From Scopulariopsis brevicaulis (taxonomy: Eukaryota > Ascomycota > Sordariomycetes > Microascales > Microascaceae): a stretch of DNA of 64,000 nucleotides. Both the position numbers and the translations under genes were made by a program. The DNA lies in NCBI GenBank assembly GCA_017657125.1, contig JAGFNX010000103.1, forward strand, positions 62,001 to 126,000. Reading direction: 5' to 3'. The notes beneath the pieces are model-generated. The model saw only the letters and a list, made by a program, of their open reading frames with translations. It made no database searches and had not been told where the DNA came from. Of this stretch, positions 22,847 to 34,000 are shown piece by piece. Within the stretch, counting starts at the first letter, position 1; every line of letters begins with the position of its first letter.

Positions 22847-23926
22847 ATGCGGTTCCTTCGGTCGATAGCGACGCTGCTGGCGGCGACTGGCACTGCGGCC
22901 GCGGCGGGCTGGGGCTTCGAGGACGCGACGGTCAAGGTGAAGTCGAAGCACGGCGATGACGTCTCGGAGAAGTACGGGCCTTTCCCATTGTCCCATCCAC
23001 GATGAGAAGATTTTTGGGAGGGATCGTTTGCTAACGCGTGTTGGCCGGCAGGTTGAGCCAGGGCGCCGCGTTGACGAGTGCGCTGGCGCTGGATACGGCG
23101 GATACGCTCAAGGTGTCGCTGACGGCGACGGAGGGCGGCAAGGCGAGGAGGCCGCACCAGGCGTTTGTGGTTCTCAAAGATGAGGACACGGGGCTCGAAA
23201 TCTCGTTCCCGCTGAGCGTTAAGGACAACGGCAAGGGCGCCGTCGAGATCGTATGCCCCTCTCCCCCCGGCCCCTCCGCACAAGGAACAGATCGACCGAT
23301 GCTGACGCTGCGATTGACAGCCCCAGAAGGACCTCCCTGTCCAGCACGCCACCTCCACGAAGCCCCTCCACGCGAGCATCGTCATCGCCTCTTTCGGGTC
23401 CTCCGACGGCCTCGTGGCGCCCCTCTTCGACCTCGATATCCAGCACGACCCCTCGGTGCCGCTCCCCACGGTAAAGAAGCCGCTCCGGTACGGGAAGATG
23501 CCTGAGATCCGGCACATCTTCAAGGACGACCCCAAGAAGCCGCCCAGGACCATTTCGCTTGTGTTTACGCTGGCGGTCGTGGCTACGGTCCCGGCGCTGT
23601 TTGTCGGCGTGAGTATCCCTGCCCACCGAGGTCCCGTGGGGTCCCGTAGTAGACTGGAGTGATGGAAGGTGCTGACGTAGTTGTAGTGGCTTCTTACGGG
23701 CGCCAACGCCTCGCACCTCCCGACGGCGCTCGCCGCCGCGCCGCTCTCGCACGCCGTGTTCTTCGCCTCGGTTGTGGCGATGGAGGGCGCGTTCCTCATG
23801 TACTACCGCCAGTGGACGCTCTTCCAGCTGCTTCCCATTGCCGGCGGCATCGGGGCGGCGATCTGGCTGAGCGGCACCAAGGCTCTCGGGGAGGTCCAGA
23901 GCAGGCGCATGGCTGGGGAGCGCTAA
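22847..23926 (+). CDS. swp1: Oligosaccharyltransferase delta subunit (Swp1 / ribophorin II)
   Basis: Subunit of the ER complex that transfers the lipid-linked glycan to Asn in nascent proteins. Four exons, 22847..22971, 23052..23250, 23321..23608 and 23687..23926, give 283 residues; yeast Swp1 is about the same length. A signal peptide (FLRSIATLLAATGTAAAA) is followed by a lumenal domain with HQAFVVLKDEDTGLEISF and the FGSSDGLVAPLFDLDI block. The conserved turn YGKMPEIRHIFKDDPKKPPR leads into three membrane helices: ISLVFTLAVVATVPALFVG, the helix around AVFFASVVAMEGAFLMYYRQW, and LLPIAGGIGAAIWLSG. Introns have donors GTACGG, GTATGC and GTGAGT; the third falls right after the first membrane helix. 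The short basic tail ends MAGER. Confidence 0.93.
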
Positions 23927-24625
23927 GCGGAGGTAGGATGATCGGGGCGGAGAGAGAGAAGGAAGTCGAGAGAAAGTGATGGGGGGAGAGTGGGTGCTTG
24001 GAATCGAGCTGGTTTTACGGTGTACATTAGTTCATTTATGTCTCGGCGCGCGAGGGGGATAGGGGTTTGTTATGAGGAAGCAGCCTCTAGACGATGTGAG
24101 CTGGAATAAAACGGCGAATTGTCAAAGTGTATTAAAACTCAGTCCCAATACTTGCGCGACGCCATGTACTCCTTATAGTATATCGCGAGGGCGCAGGCGC
24201 GATCCATCATCAAGTGCGGCCCACCTCTTGTCCCTACGGTTTACTTACGGGCTTGGAATCGAGACCTGACTTACATGGCAAGCAAGACCGACGACGTCCA
24301 TCTCCACGGGGATAACGGACCCTTTGGCGGCTCCCCTCTCAAGCCTCGCCTCTTGACCGAGCAATATCAGCTATGCGGCTTCGGAAAATACAGGCTCGCG
24401 ATCCTACTTGGCAGGATTAAACTACATCGCAACGCTTTGTCACTTTACCTCGCCGAGTCAACAACCCGCACCTACGCGCAACGCCGCATCTACTCACTCT
24501 ACAGGCGCACGCGTCGCAGCTGCCCGACCCATCTGACGCCGAAAAACAAACCCCATCTACTCGAGCCCCAGAACAAACATCCACCGGATACACACAGCTC
24601 CAAGAGTACCGGATCCTCCACGGAA
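23927..24625. other. Intergenic, 699 bp
   Basis: An open frame runs upstream of the next gene (from 24275) but shows no recognisable features before 24626 and is treated as 5' leader. Nothing else seen. Confidence 0.5.
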
Positions 24626-24964
24626 ATGTGCCAGATCACCATGACGGTCTGCACGAGCTGCAGCCACATCTACCGCGTGCACCTCCACCAGTGCGGCCCC
24701 GTGCGCGCGCACCTCCCGGAGTCGCGGGCCTTCACCGTCGCCGACTTCTTCTGGTCGCCGTTCAACGGGTGCCAGGGGATGCTGTTCTGCAGGCCCGTCA
24801 AGGTGGAGGAGCGGTGCTTTGCGTGCATGGACGATACGGATATCGCCATGGCGGTGGACCTGGAGGATGATGGGGACGAGGTGGTCGGGGAGAAGGAGGG
24901 GGAGGAGGAGTTGAATGGGTGGCATCTGCCGGAGGTGGAGAATAATATGGAGATGGGAGGTTGA
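24626..24964 (+). CDS. Small Cys-containing hypothetical protein
   Basis: I do not recognise this family. The frame encodes 112 residues from the ATG at 24626, chosen because the MCQITMTVCTSC start looks like the Met-Cys-Gln openings of several small fungal proteins. Eight Cys and three His are present, including C-x2-C (CTSC) and C-x2-C (CFAC) pairs that could bind zinc. The second half is acidic (DLEDDGDEV, EKEGEEEL). There is no signal peptide or membrane segment. The frame continues upstream to an ATG at 24275, giving a 229-residue alternative with a low-complexity leader. Support is limited to composition and frame. Confidence 0.45.
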   Translation: MCQITMTVCTSCSHIYRVHLHQCGPVRAHLPESRAFTVADFFWSPFNGCQGMLFCRPVKVEERCFACMDDTDIAMAVDLEDDGDEVVGEKEGEEELNGWHLPEVENNMEMGG

Positions 24965-25342
24965 GCTTGTGTATGGAGGGCGAGGGGGGTAGGAGTAGAG
25001 TTGGGGGAGGTAGAAGGGGACAGGCGGGAGTCTGGGAGTAGAGGGTGCGTTGAAGGCGGCGATGTGGGCGCGGAATACCACGTCGGGTTTCTGGGGGTCA
25101 TGGCATGCTTAGCGTGGAGCAGGAGTTTATATACCGGGGCACTTTGTTTTCTTGCCCGTCGTTGTGCGCCCGTATTCGTGAGCGTCATTGAGCAGCAGGC
25201 GATCCCGGTGTAAGTGTCGACGCGAGTGAGCCAGCGGAGGGCAATATCGAGGAGGGTGGTGTGGCTGGTCATTCCATTTCAGGTGCTGGCAGCTGCAGTT
25301 TGTTTTGCACTTACCCTTATCAATAACGTAAGACCATATTCT
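24965..25342. other. Intergenic, upstream of U6 snRNA
   Basis: 378 bp. I looked for a TATA box about 30 bp upstream of the U6 start and did not find a clear one. No coding signal. Confidence 0.5.
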
Positions 25343-25446
25343 TTCGCCTTCGGGCATTTGGTCAATTTGCAAAAATACAGAGAAGATTAGCATGGTCCCT
25401 GCACAAGGATGACACGCTCAATCAAAGAGAAGCTACCAATTTTTTT
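25343..25446 (+). ncRNA. U6 spliceosomal snRNA
   Basis: The catalytic RNA of the spliceosome, made by RNA polymerase III. Recognised directly from sequence: a 5' hairpin GCC-TTCG-GGC, then CATTTGGTCAATTTG (identical to the yeast U6 segment that also serves as A box). The ACAGAGA box follows at 25377-25383, then GAAGATTAGCATGG with the AGC catalytic triad, CCCTGCACAAGGATGACACG (internal stem-loop), and the 3' part ending in seven T (25440-25446), the Pol III stop. The 5' end is placed at the hairpin and may be off by a few bases. The usual GAAACGATACAGAGA is GCAAAAATACAGAGA here. The gene is intronless and lies between a small hypothetical gene and the 3' end of the RBR ligase gene, which is on the opposite strand. 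Confidence 0.95.
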
Positions 25447-25457
25447 GCGCGGTCGAC

Positions 25458-25468
25458 AGTTCGATTCT
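25458..25468 (+). promoter_or_regulatory. B-box-like Pol III element after U6
   Basis: AGTTCGATTCT matches the B box consensus GGTTCGANTCC at most positions. It starts 12 bp after the U6 T-run. In budding yeast the U6 B box lies downstream of the gene, about 120 bp after the terminator, so a downstream position is known but the short distance is not. Its role here is inferred. Confidence 0.5.
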
Positions 25469-25492
25469 CACCAGTCGAATTGTTTTGCATCT

Positions 25493-25502
25493 CTTTTTTT
25501 TT
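25493..25502 (+). terminator. Second T-run, possible backup Pol III stop
   Basis: A run of about nine to ten T lies after the B-box-like element. It could terminate read-through from U6. On sequence alone it could equally be a chance homopolymer. Confidence 0.35.
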
Positions 25503-25664
25503 ATCATTGCGATGAATTATTTATTAGACAGAATAATCGTTTCTTTCATTTCTAGTACATCTTTACAGTATATCTCCGTTTTTGTTACTCCGGACGCCTT
25601 GCCTTAAACGACATGTTGCTCCGGCTCATAATCCCTCTCGCGCCCCCGTACCAAACCCAAGACC

Positions 25665-28252
25665 CTAAAAGAGTCCCCCAACACCAAGAAAGGATGCAAA
25701 CCCAACCCCAAGCCCCCGCATCCTCCTCTGAAGCTCCTCAACCTCCCTCTCCGCCTCCCTCCGCCCAAGCCCGAACCTCGCCATGTGCCGCCGGCACGCT
25801 TGCACCCCGCACCCCACGCAGCGCCACAGCTCGCGGCTGCGGTGCGCCCCGCGGCAGTGCGAGCAGGGGGGGTTGGCGGCGCGGGAGGGGGTCCATTGGG
25901 TTGGGAGGTTGTGGGCGCAGGTTGTTTCGCGGATGCGGGGGCGGTGGTTTTGCTGGGGGTGTGTTGGTTGTGAGTGAGTGAGGGAGGCGGGAAGGGGGCT
26001 TACTGTGAAGGTTATGTCGTAACGTGTTTGGGGCTCTGGGGCTCGACGAGGTTCCGGAACCTGACGAGGCTCGGGAACTCGACGAGGCTCTGGGGCCCGA
26101 CGGGGTTCTGTGATGGGTTAGCTAGTGTTCAAAAACGGGCTTGTGGGATAAGGTCGGGGTCCAAGTCGAAGACAAAGCGGGATTGTGCAGATTACTCCTC
26201 CTCATGGGTGGTCGACGGGATGTACAAGGGGCGACACCTTGCCTCTCGCCCCTTCGGACCTCGTTTGCCCACACGGAGAGCGTTAAGCAAAAATCAGCGT
26301 TCTTGAAGACCCTGGTTTCCGGAGACTCAAGCTGCCTCCCCCGCAACTTCCACCATCGCCCATCCACCGGAGGCTCGTCGAGCACGTACTACCACAGCGC
26401 CCTCCCTTTGCGGCACCGGTAGCGGGTTTTCGCTGGGTGCTTTCTTGGCAAGTCGCGAGGCGCCTGTTGGATTAGAGCTGGGGATGGCTGTAGGAGACCG
26501 ACTTGCCAGTGGATGGCTGGGTACTCATACCGGGCTATAGGGGTAAGGGGGTGAAAGGGGGTGCAGCCGAGCCACCCTAACTCGGGAACCGAACCTTGAG
26601 GAATATCAAAAGCAGAACAAGGAAACAACAAGCACATACCTTCCCGATGCCTCCCCCGCCGATCCCTCCTCCGCCGCCGAGCCCTCCGCCTCCGCTCCTC
26701 CTCAAACTCCTCCTCGGAATCATACTCATCCGACGAATACACCTGCGGCAAAAACACCATGTTGTCGTTGCCGCCTTGGGGCATCGCATCCTGCGGGACT
26801 CGCTCCCCCTCGGCCAACCACCGCGTCTGCACCGTCGCCTCGGGCCCGTGGTCTCCGGGGTGTCCGGCCGGGTGCCGACGGACCCACGGTTCTCGACCCG
26901 GGTAGACCTCCCAGTCGTAGATGTACTGGGTCCCGGGGATGCGGGGCTGCGTTCCGTCGTCGATGAAGATGAGCTCCCCGTTCCCGTTCCCGTTCCTGGC
27001 TGCGCCTCCCTCCGGAAGCTGAGCCGGCGGGAACCACTCAACATCCGCAGGCGGCGGAACAAGCGCGCCTCCCGGAAGCTGCTCCCGCTCTGCGCCTCCC
27101 TCCCCCTCGCGAGGCGGGGCCACAAACTCCAGGGGCGGGGGGTCCGCGAAGAACGCGTCAGGGTCGGGGGCTTGCGGGATAAACGGGATGTTGTCGTGGC
27201 CCTGGCGGTACTGCTGCCTCCGCTCGCGGCCGTGTCCGAATCCGTGGCGTGGGCAGGTGCAGGTTTTCCAACGCTCGCCGCAGAGGTAGCAGAATTGGTG
27301 GCCGCAGCCGCAGCTGTTGTGGGTGCTAGTGTTAGTGTTTAGCTCCTGGAAAGAAAATAGGGGGACGGGTAGGTGCAAGGAAAAGGGGGAAAAGGGGAAT
27401 TGGGGGAGAGAGTCCTCACGTCATGTGGTTACATCCATCCCGAAGATCAACGATCCTGCGGCAGTTGTTGCAGGAAGCATACCCATACTCGTCCATCATA
27501 TCCATCAGCTCCTCCTCCTCCTCCTCTTCCGCGCACGGCAGGCCAGGATGCCACGGCCGCCTACACCCCCCACACGTCCCCTCCCCACAAGCACCACACC
27601 TGACCTCGCCCGCCTCCCCTCCCGCCCTAGGAATAAACGCCGCGCACTCAGACCGCGAACAGTAGACCCTCTCCGGAGCGGGAGAATCCCACTCGACCGC
27701 CAGCTGGCTCCAAAGGCGGAGCAGCCCCGGCCTCCGCGTCCATCGGATGTCTTGCTCGGTAAGCCGCTCGTGGCATCTAGGTGGCCAGCTCTCCTCGTTC
27801 CGTAGACCGGTGCGAATGCAGCGCCGGAGGCACGGCGCGCAGTAGTTGCACTCGCAGGCAAGCCGCCTCTTCTCGCCCGCTCCGCCAGCGCACGCAATGC
27901 ACACCTCGCCTTCCGCCTCGGTCTCAGTCTCCGAGTCGTCGCTGTCAACTAGGATCTCCCTCCGCTCGTCCGCCCCTATGACTCCGCCCCGGGTCGCCGC
28001 AGCTTCTTGTCGTCTGGCTGGGGCCTGGGTCTCTCGTGCTGGAGGGTTTCGTGCCGGTGCGGGAGCCGTTGCTCCGGGGAGGGGACGCCGCGCGGCGAGT
28101 CCGGCTCCTTCCAGCGTGGAGATCTGCACCGCCAACTCGGCGGCGGCATAGACCTCGTCTGCCGTGAGCCTCTCCGGTGCCGAGAGGTCGAGAAGTGAGT
28201 AGCTGAGTATCAGATTGACGATGTCATCGTCGAACGTCTGCAGTTGCTCCAT
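25665..28252 (-). CDS. RBR-type (RING-IBR-RING2) E3 ubiquitin ligase
   Basis: Transfers ubiquitin through a thioester on RING2. Four minus-strand exons, 27420..28252, 26640..27313, 26004..26107 and 25665..25952, give 632 residues. The N-terminus (MEQLQTFDDDIVNLILSYSL) and an acidic SDDSETETEAEGE stretch precede RING1 (CIACAGG to CLRRCI), the IBR (YCSRSECAAFIPR, CGACGEGTCGGC) and RING2 (CNNCRRIVDLRDGCNHMTCG, then CGHQFCYLCGERWKTC). Cys274 in GCNHM is the predicted catalytic residue; the first intron falls three residues after it. A long acidic/basic linker follows, ending in an Arg-rich run. The third exon is a Pro-Glu-Pro-Arg repeat. The last exon carries a second Cys/His cluster (TTCAHNLPTQW, CSHCRGAHRSRELWRCVGC, CRRHM). 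The third intron measured from the left end of the gene (26108..26639, between exons 2 and 3) is 532 bp, far longer than others here, so an extra exon may be missed. A start further upstream is open but poorly supported. Confidence 0.85.
26018..26107 (-). repeat. Pro-Glu-Pro-Arg coding repeat in RBR ligase
   Basis: The third RBR exon is built of about four imperfect copies of a 24-nt unit or its half, translating to units like APEPRR, VPEPRQ and APEPQT. The DNA repeats GAGCCTCGTCGAG-type blocks on the minus strand. It keeps frame and ends in the ordinary sequence RYDITFT before the next donor. Confidence 0.75.
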
Positions 28253-29094
28253 CGTGCCCGCTGGCACGTGGTAACCCGACCGTGATTCACTATGTGTTAG
28301 CGGCTGGCACGGAGGATGTGAGTGTGTTAGAGGAGCTTGTAGCCCATCGGCGTCAAGGAACTGCTCCGTGAGTTGCAAAGTCGGAAACAGCACACGACGG
28401 CGAATTGTAAGTATGAGTGCTACTCTCTGGGATTCACCGAGACCCTGGGCGAACACCACCAACTTTAAAAAAGAAATGACTTGCGCTGGAGCAACCACGA
28501 GCCCCGGACCCTGGAGCAGTGACTCGAATAACAAGACCCAAAACAACTCAATAAACCTCTAAACCTTCAACAAAATGAGTTGATATTCTTTGTGAGGCGC
28601 ACGGCCTCCTGTTTTTCTTCCCTTGGAAGGATTACCCTGCCCGTTATATGTCACAGTCCCCCCGCCACGTTCCCATCAGCATACAAAGAGGTTGAAAAGT
28701 CATAGACATAGTAGGGTATATATTGGCCGCCGCCTTTTCCAAAAAAACCCAAAAAGCAAGAGAAGGCCTGTTAGATATAAAGGTGCGCGCATAGCCTGCA
28801 AGTAGGGGGCTCCCCCCGCAGCAGCCAATGCCCACTCTGCAAACATGAAATGTTCGCTTCGCGCCGACCGTAAACACATACATCAGAGCCGCCGTGTCGG
28901 AAACAGATGCCGTAGATCCCCCGTGTCCCGCTGCCCTTAACCCTTACCCCTTTCCCTGAACTCCGTAGCATCGTAAACTCCGTCGCTGGTATTCCAATAT
29001 CAAACCCGGGTGGATATAGTCGTGAAGAAAAGAAGAAAACATGCCCCAAAAGAAAAGACGAGATCGCCAATCAGCTCCGGTCCCAAGACACAAC
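28253..29094. other. Intergenic, RBR promoter and MFS 3' end
   Basis: 842 bp between two minus-strand genes. The open frame in the RBR direction runs up to 28546 without recognisable protein features, so it is treated as leader. No repeat or RNA gene seen. Confidence 0.55.
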
Positions 29095-31078
29095 TCAATA
29101 GCTAAAGTCAACGTTGCCCATTTGCGCCACGTGCTTGTTGTTCGCCGAGTTGTTGTTGTTTGTCGTCGCGGGTGGCGGCGGGTGGATCATCGACGTGCTC
29201 AGGTCCGAAGAACCCTCGGTGCTGCTCTGCGTCGTCGACGCTATAGAGTTTGCGTGTTCCAGTTCGTGCTCGGGCGGCGGCTGCGCGCTGGGTGACCAGC
29301 CCTCGTCGAGGATCTGCTGGAAGCTCCAGCTGGGCTCAAAGTTGACGCTGTTCCAGGCGTGGTCGATTCTCTCGTACATCTCATCGATCTGTTCCAGGCT
29401 GATCTTGCTAGTCTCGTACACCATACACCACACGAAGAATATGGCGACTATACAGAACGTGCCCCAGAGGAAGAAGACCTTGGGCCCGATGTTGGCAGAC
29501 CCCGTGTTGTTGCCCACCATGAACGGCGTCGCATAGGCGATGGCAAAGTTCAAGAGCCAGTTCGCCGAGGTACTGATGGACATGGCTTTCGCACGGACTT
29601 TGAGTGGGTAGATCTCGGACGTGATGACCCAGGCCACGGGTCCCCAAGACGCGGCGAAGAAGAAGATGTTGATCGAACAAAAGACAATGAGTATTGTCTG
29701 GGCGGCCGACGCCAGGTCGTCGCCGGCCGCGGCTGTGAATGATGCGATGAGGAGTTGGCAGACGGCCATGCCGATCGCCCCAACCATGAGCAGCGTTCGG
29801 CGGCCCCAGGACTCGATGACGAGGAGGCCGGGGAAAGTGGAGACCACGTTTATGATGTTGATGATTAGCGATTTGGTGTAAGGATCCCGAATGCCAGCTC
29901 CGGTGAAGAATGTCGTCGAGTAGTACATGATAAAGTTGATACCGGTTAGCTGCTGGAGGATTTGGAGCCCGCACCCGGTAAACGTCCGCCGCCCGAGGTG
30001 AGGGCTGCCTCTGAAGATTTCCATGTACGTGTCGGGCCCGAGGGTGAGTTCGTATTGGTGGTTCGCCACTATTTCTTGGAGTTCGTCTAAAAGGGCGGGG
30101 TGAGTGATGTCGAGTCGGCGCAGTCGGCTCAGCGCGAGACCGGCGTCTTCGTTGCGGCCTCGCTTGACGAGGAATCGAGGGGTTTCGGGGAGGACAAGGA
30201 GGCCGAGGCACAAGACGACGGCCCAGACGAGCTGCAGTCCTAGAGGTATCTGGTAGGCGGCCGGACTATCCGCCATCTTGTGCGTCACGATGTTTATTAT
30301 CGATGAGATGAGGAGTCCCAAGGTGATGGACAGTTGGTATGCGCAAACGAGGGAGCCTCGGATCCATTTGGGTGCCATCTCGGATTGGTACAAGGGCGCG
30401 ACGACGGAAATCACGCCCACGCCCACGCCCGCGACATACCTGCAACGTTTGACGTTAGCATCTCGCGGGCTACTCCAGGCTCGGAGATTCCGGCCGCGCG
30501 GAAACACACAAGACTTACCTTCCAGCCAGAAGCGTGGGCAGGCTCTTAGCGACGGTCTGCAGAATCCCACCCACGCAAAAGACGAGACAGCTAACGAGCA
30601 TCGAGGTTCGGCGGCCGAGGAACGAGTCGGCTATCGGAGCGGAGAATAGGGAACCGGTTAATGTCCCAGCGCTGAGAATGGCGACGACTGTCGACGACTC
30701 TCCGTTCGTCAAGTCCGGGAGTCCATCGGCCGGATTGATATAACCGGTGGAGAACTGATCCTTGAATGGCCTCATGGCAAGGATGCCGTTTATCGTCCTA
30801 TTCGCAGACTGTCAGCTTGCCTACAGTGGAAAAGCGATCCTCGGATGGCGGGCGGCAGGAGAACAATGGCCGTCGCGAGGCTGGCACGCGTCGACCACGT
30901 CCGGTCGGGGATGACGGGCGGAGGGGTCCCGCAACGGCGATTCCGGGAGACAGTCGCCTTACCCTGTATCGTAGCCAAAGAGCAGCCCGGCCGAGGCAAC
31001 GAACAGGCCGACCATGACGGCCGGCGCCGACGTGCCCGCGACATTGTCGGGTTTCTGCCATCCCATGGCTATCGCCAT
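29095..31078 (-). CDS. MFS sugar transporter (hexose/glucose type)
   Basis: Plasma membrane proton-sugar symporter or facilitator of the major facilitator superfamily. Three minus-strand exons, 30963..31078, 30519..30797 and 29095..30439, give 579 residues. The conserved start of helix 1 is VGLFVASAGLLFGYDTG, with the first intron inside GYDTG. Family motifs follow: DSFLGRRTSM after helix 2, GVGVGVISVVAPLYQSEMAP with RGSLV (sugar transport signature 2), PETPRFLVKRGR before the central loop, QQLTGINFIMYYSTTFF in helix 7, ESWGRRTLL, and YPLKVRAKAMSIS. A hydrophilic C-terminal tail of about 100 residues ends in Asn- and Pro-rich sequence. The motifs fit fungal hexose transporters of the Hxt/Rgt2 or Hgt type. 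The substrate cannot be read from sequence. Confidence 0.93.
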
Positions 31079-34000
31079 GGTGGACGGGCGTGGACTTCAG
31101 TCCAGGGTTCCGGTGGTCGAGACGTCAATCGAGTCGGGTATCGGGGAGGGCACAGAGGCGACGTCCCAATCGACGACGGTTCATCTGGCCAGCGATGCGG
31201 GTTCGAGAAATTCGTTGCCGTGGAGGGCGTTCCTTTGAGGGTTGTCGAGTAGTGGGTATGATATCGGATATGAAGTGGAGAAGGGGGGAGAAGGGAAGGA
31301 AAGTGGGCGAGGCGCTGGGAACGGGGCTAGAGGCACTTCGGAGCCTGGACGCTGGCTGGCTGGGTGCCGCTGGATGGTGGAGGGGGCCGGAGTGAGGAAG
31401 GAACTGCAGCAGGGTAATACAGTGTAGGTACTCGCACACGGAGAGCCCATGGGGAGGCAGGGAGGAGCGATGGGCACGGTCCCGTCGCGGTACTTCATCT
31501 GGGGTCCCCAGCCAGGGAAGGTGCAGGCCATAACGGGCATCAAAAATATGAGATACACCATCGCAAGTACACATATGTCTTTTGTTATCCAGACCTTTGG
31601 CTTCTGAACTCGACGGGCCTTTGGGGCACCCAAATCCTGACCTGCATCGCCCGCTGGAAGGTACCCGGGCACTCGCATCCACCAGAGCGCACCGACTTCC
31701 TTCCCCAGGAAGTTTTGTACCCCCGCGAGCCGGCTCGTGAAGACACTGTGACCGGGGTCTAAACGGCAGAAAGCGGGTGTACGATGCAAGTATTCAGGAT
31801 CACAGAACGTGACGTGGGGGGTGTGATTGGCCTAGTTAAGATCCACACAGTATACTTTGTGTTTCCGGGTACATCCTATCCCGCGCCCCTCCTCTCTCAA
31901 CGCGTCCCTCGGGTGGTGCCATCTTACCTGAAAGAGGAAATCTGAGCAGGCGTGTGCTAAGCGAAATCATGGCCACTCGCAAGCCACCGAGGGATCGAGG
32001 CCAATAGAAGACCGGGACGTTGTCCTGGCCACTTCAAGGCCGGCTGAGAAGCAGGATTGCGACACATTCGAGCAACGTCGAAACTCTGCCGATTCAAACG
32101 GTGAAATTTCTGTACATGGAAGGAAACCGTGAACCCGAGGACACTAATATTAGGTCCGCGCATTATTAAAGTAGAGTCCGGTGCAGGACCCGGGACACCG
32201 CATCCCTTCAGCTCTACGGACATCCAGCGAGCCAGATCGACAGGTACCCCCACAGTGCGCCATTAATGCAGCAGCGATTAGCCTCTAATGCCGTTATAAG
32301 CGTCCTACCGGGGCACTAAGTTCGTTTTTGGACTCAACGCAACGCTGCGGGCTGGGGAAGGTACCAAGCCTCCTAGTGCAGCTCGCGTTCCCCGCACCGT
32401 GTGAGGGAATTCCGGCTCGGCGCTCGGTGCCCAGGAAGCTCAGTCACCTGAAGATGCCCCCGCCGCGGAAGTTCGGTGGGACGAAGCACCGCCGCGACCA
32501 TTTTACCGCGTCCTTGGACCGAGGCCCGCCCGCCAGGAAGGCGATCGCTTTGTGCAAGGGCCATCAATCGTCGACAGCCAGCGACCGATTCCCTGGGAAG
32601 CAGAAGAGTCACGGGCGCGACGGGAGATCTGGGAAGCTTTAATCCCGAAAACCGGTTTGCCATCGGTCTCACCTCGCAACAATGGACACCCACCCTGCTT
32701 TGCCTCTGTCTTTTCAAGGGCTAAACCGCCGCGGGAATAGGCGTTTCGTTCTTGTTCCGCATCTGGAAATGTGGCTTGCCAATTTTCTGCTGGCGTTGTG
32801 TCTCCAGTCTGGCCACCGTGACCTCTGCGGGCCTCAACGCACGCGGCGAGGCAAAGCACATCCCGGCTTTTGCTCCTCGTTCCGTCGAACCTTAAAAAAA
32901 GAAAAAGGAAACGATCGGGCGGAGCTCGATGGCCCTCTTCGCAGGGTTCGAAACATCGGCGAACGAGAGAGCTGCTGTCTCATAACATGTACGTGTGACA
33001 CCCAGGGCCACGGTCGAATCTATTCGACCGAACCGCTTCCCCCGGAATCCCACCCTGCCGACTCGTCGACTTCGGCCCTTTCCCCAAGAACCGGTGCCCT
33101 TTCCCTCGTGAGATTCAATGCGGGGGACTCCACAAGCGCGACAGGGGGTCCCACTTCCGCCATCGGCGAACAAGTCCCAGTCTATAACTTTGCCCATCTA
33201 ACAGCGAGGTAGGTGAGAGCGGCGTTTGGCAGGAAGACTGCCATCTCTCATCCGCCTCGGATACCACGATCTCCAGAGGCCCCGCCCCTCCCTCACCCTC
33301 TTTCCGCTCCGGACAAGACTTGTGGGGATGGAGGGACTGGGGCGTGCCGCTTTCCGTACGGTGCGCATGTAACCCTGTATGTACGGAGTACAGCCCATCG
33401 CAGGTGGCACCCTCGTGTGACGAGGACAAACCCAGCCAGAAGTTCCGTGCGGACAACTTGCGGGACACGGTGACGGGGTCTACCGAGGGCACATGGACGG
33501 CACGCAGACGAATGAGATCTGGGGCTTCACCAGCCAGAGCGAATCGCGTGGTGTTGGGCGTGGTATTATGCGTGGAGCCAAGTCTAGTCGCACGCCGTTC
33601 CGCGGTCTAACCCAGGCGGGACTCGTCAACAAAATCGGATCATCTCACATTGACTACCGAGTAAATTGCTTCTCGCAGAGTCGCTCTCCCGCCCGCCCTG
33701 TCCTCACCGGTCGGGGCATCTCTCAGCACCGCTGAGTCAGCGGAACAGTGTGCGCAACTCGCCCGCGGAAGTCCGCGGCTCGATATATAGTGATTGAGGG
33801 CCAGCGCCTGCTACGGTCCGCTGGTATGGGCTCTGGGGTCGATAGCGAGGGGAGGCGCATGGCATTGCAGGTGAGATAGGGCCTTGCGCGGTGGGCGTGT
33901 CGCCGTTCCTGTCCAAACTATCGATGCGTCTGCGTCCTGTGGGGGAGAGAACCGGCTCACCGCTTCAATACGCGCTGATCTCTGAGGCTAGAGATGATGT

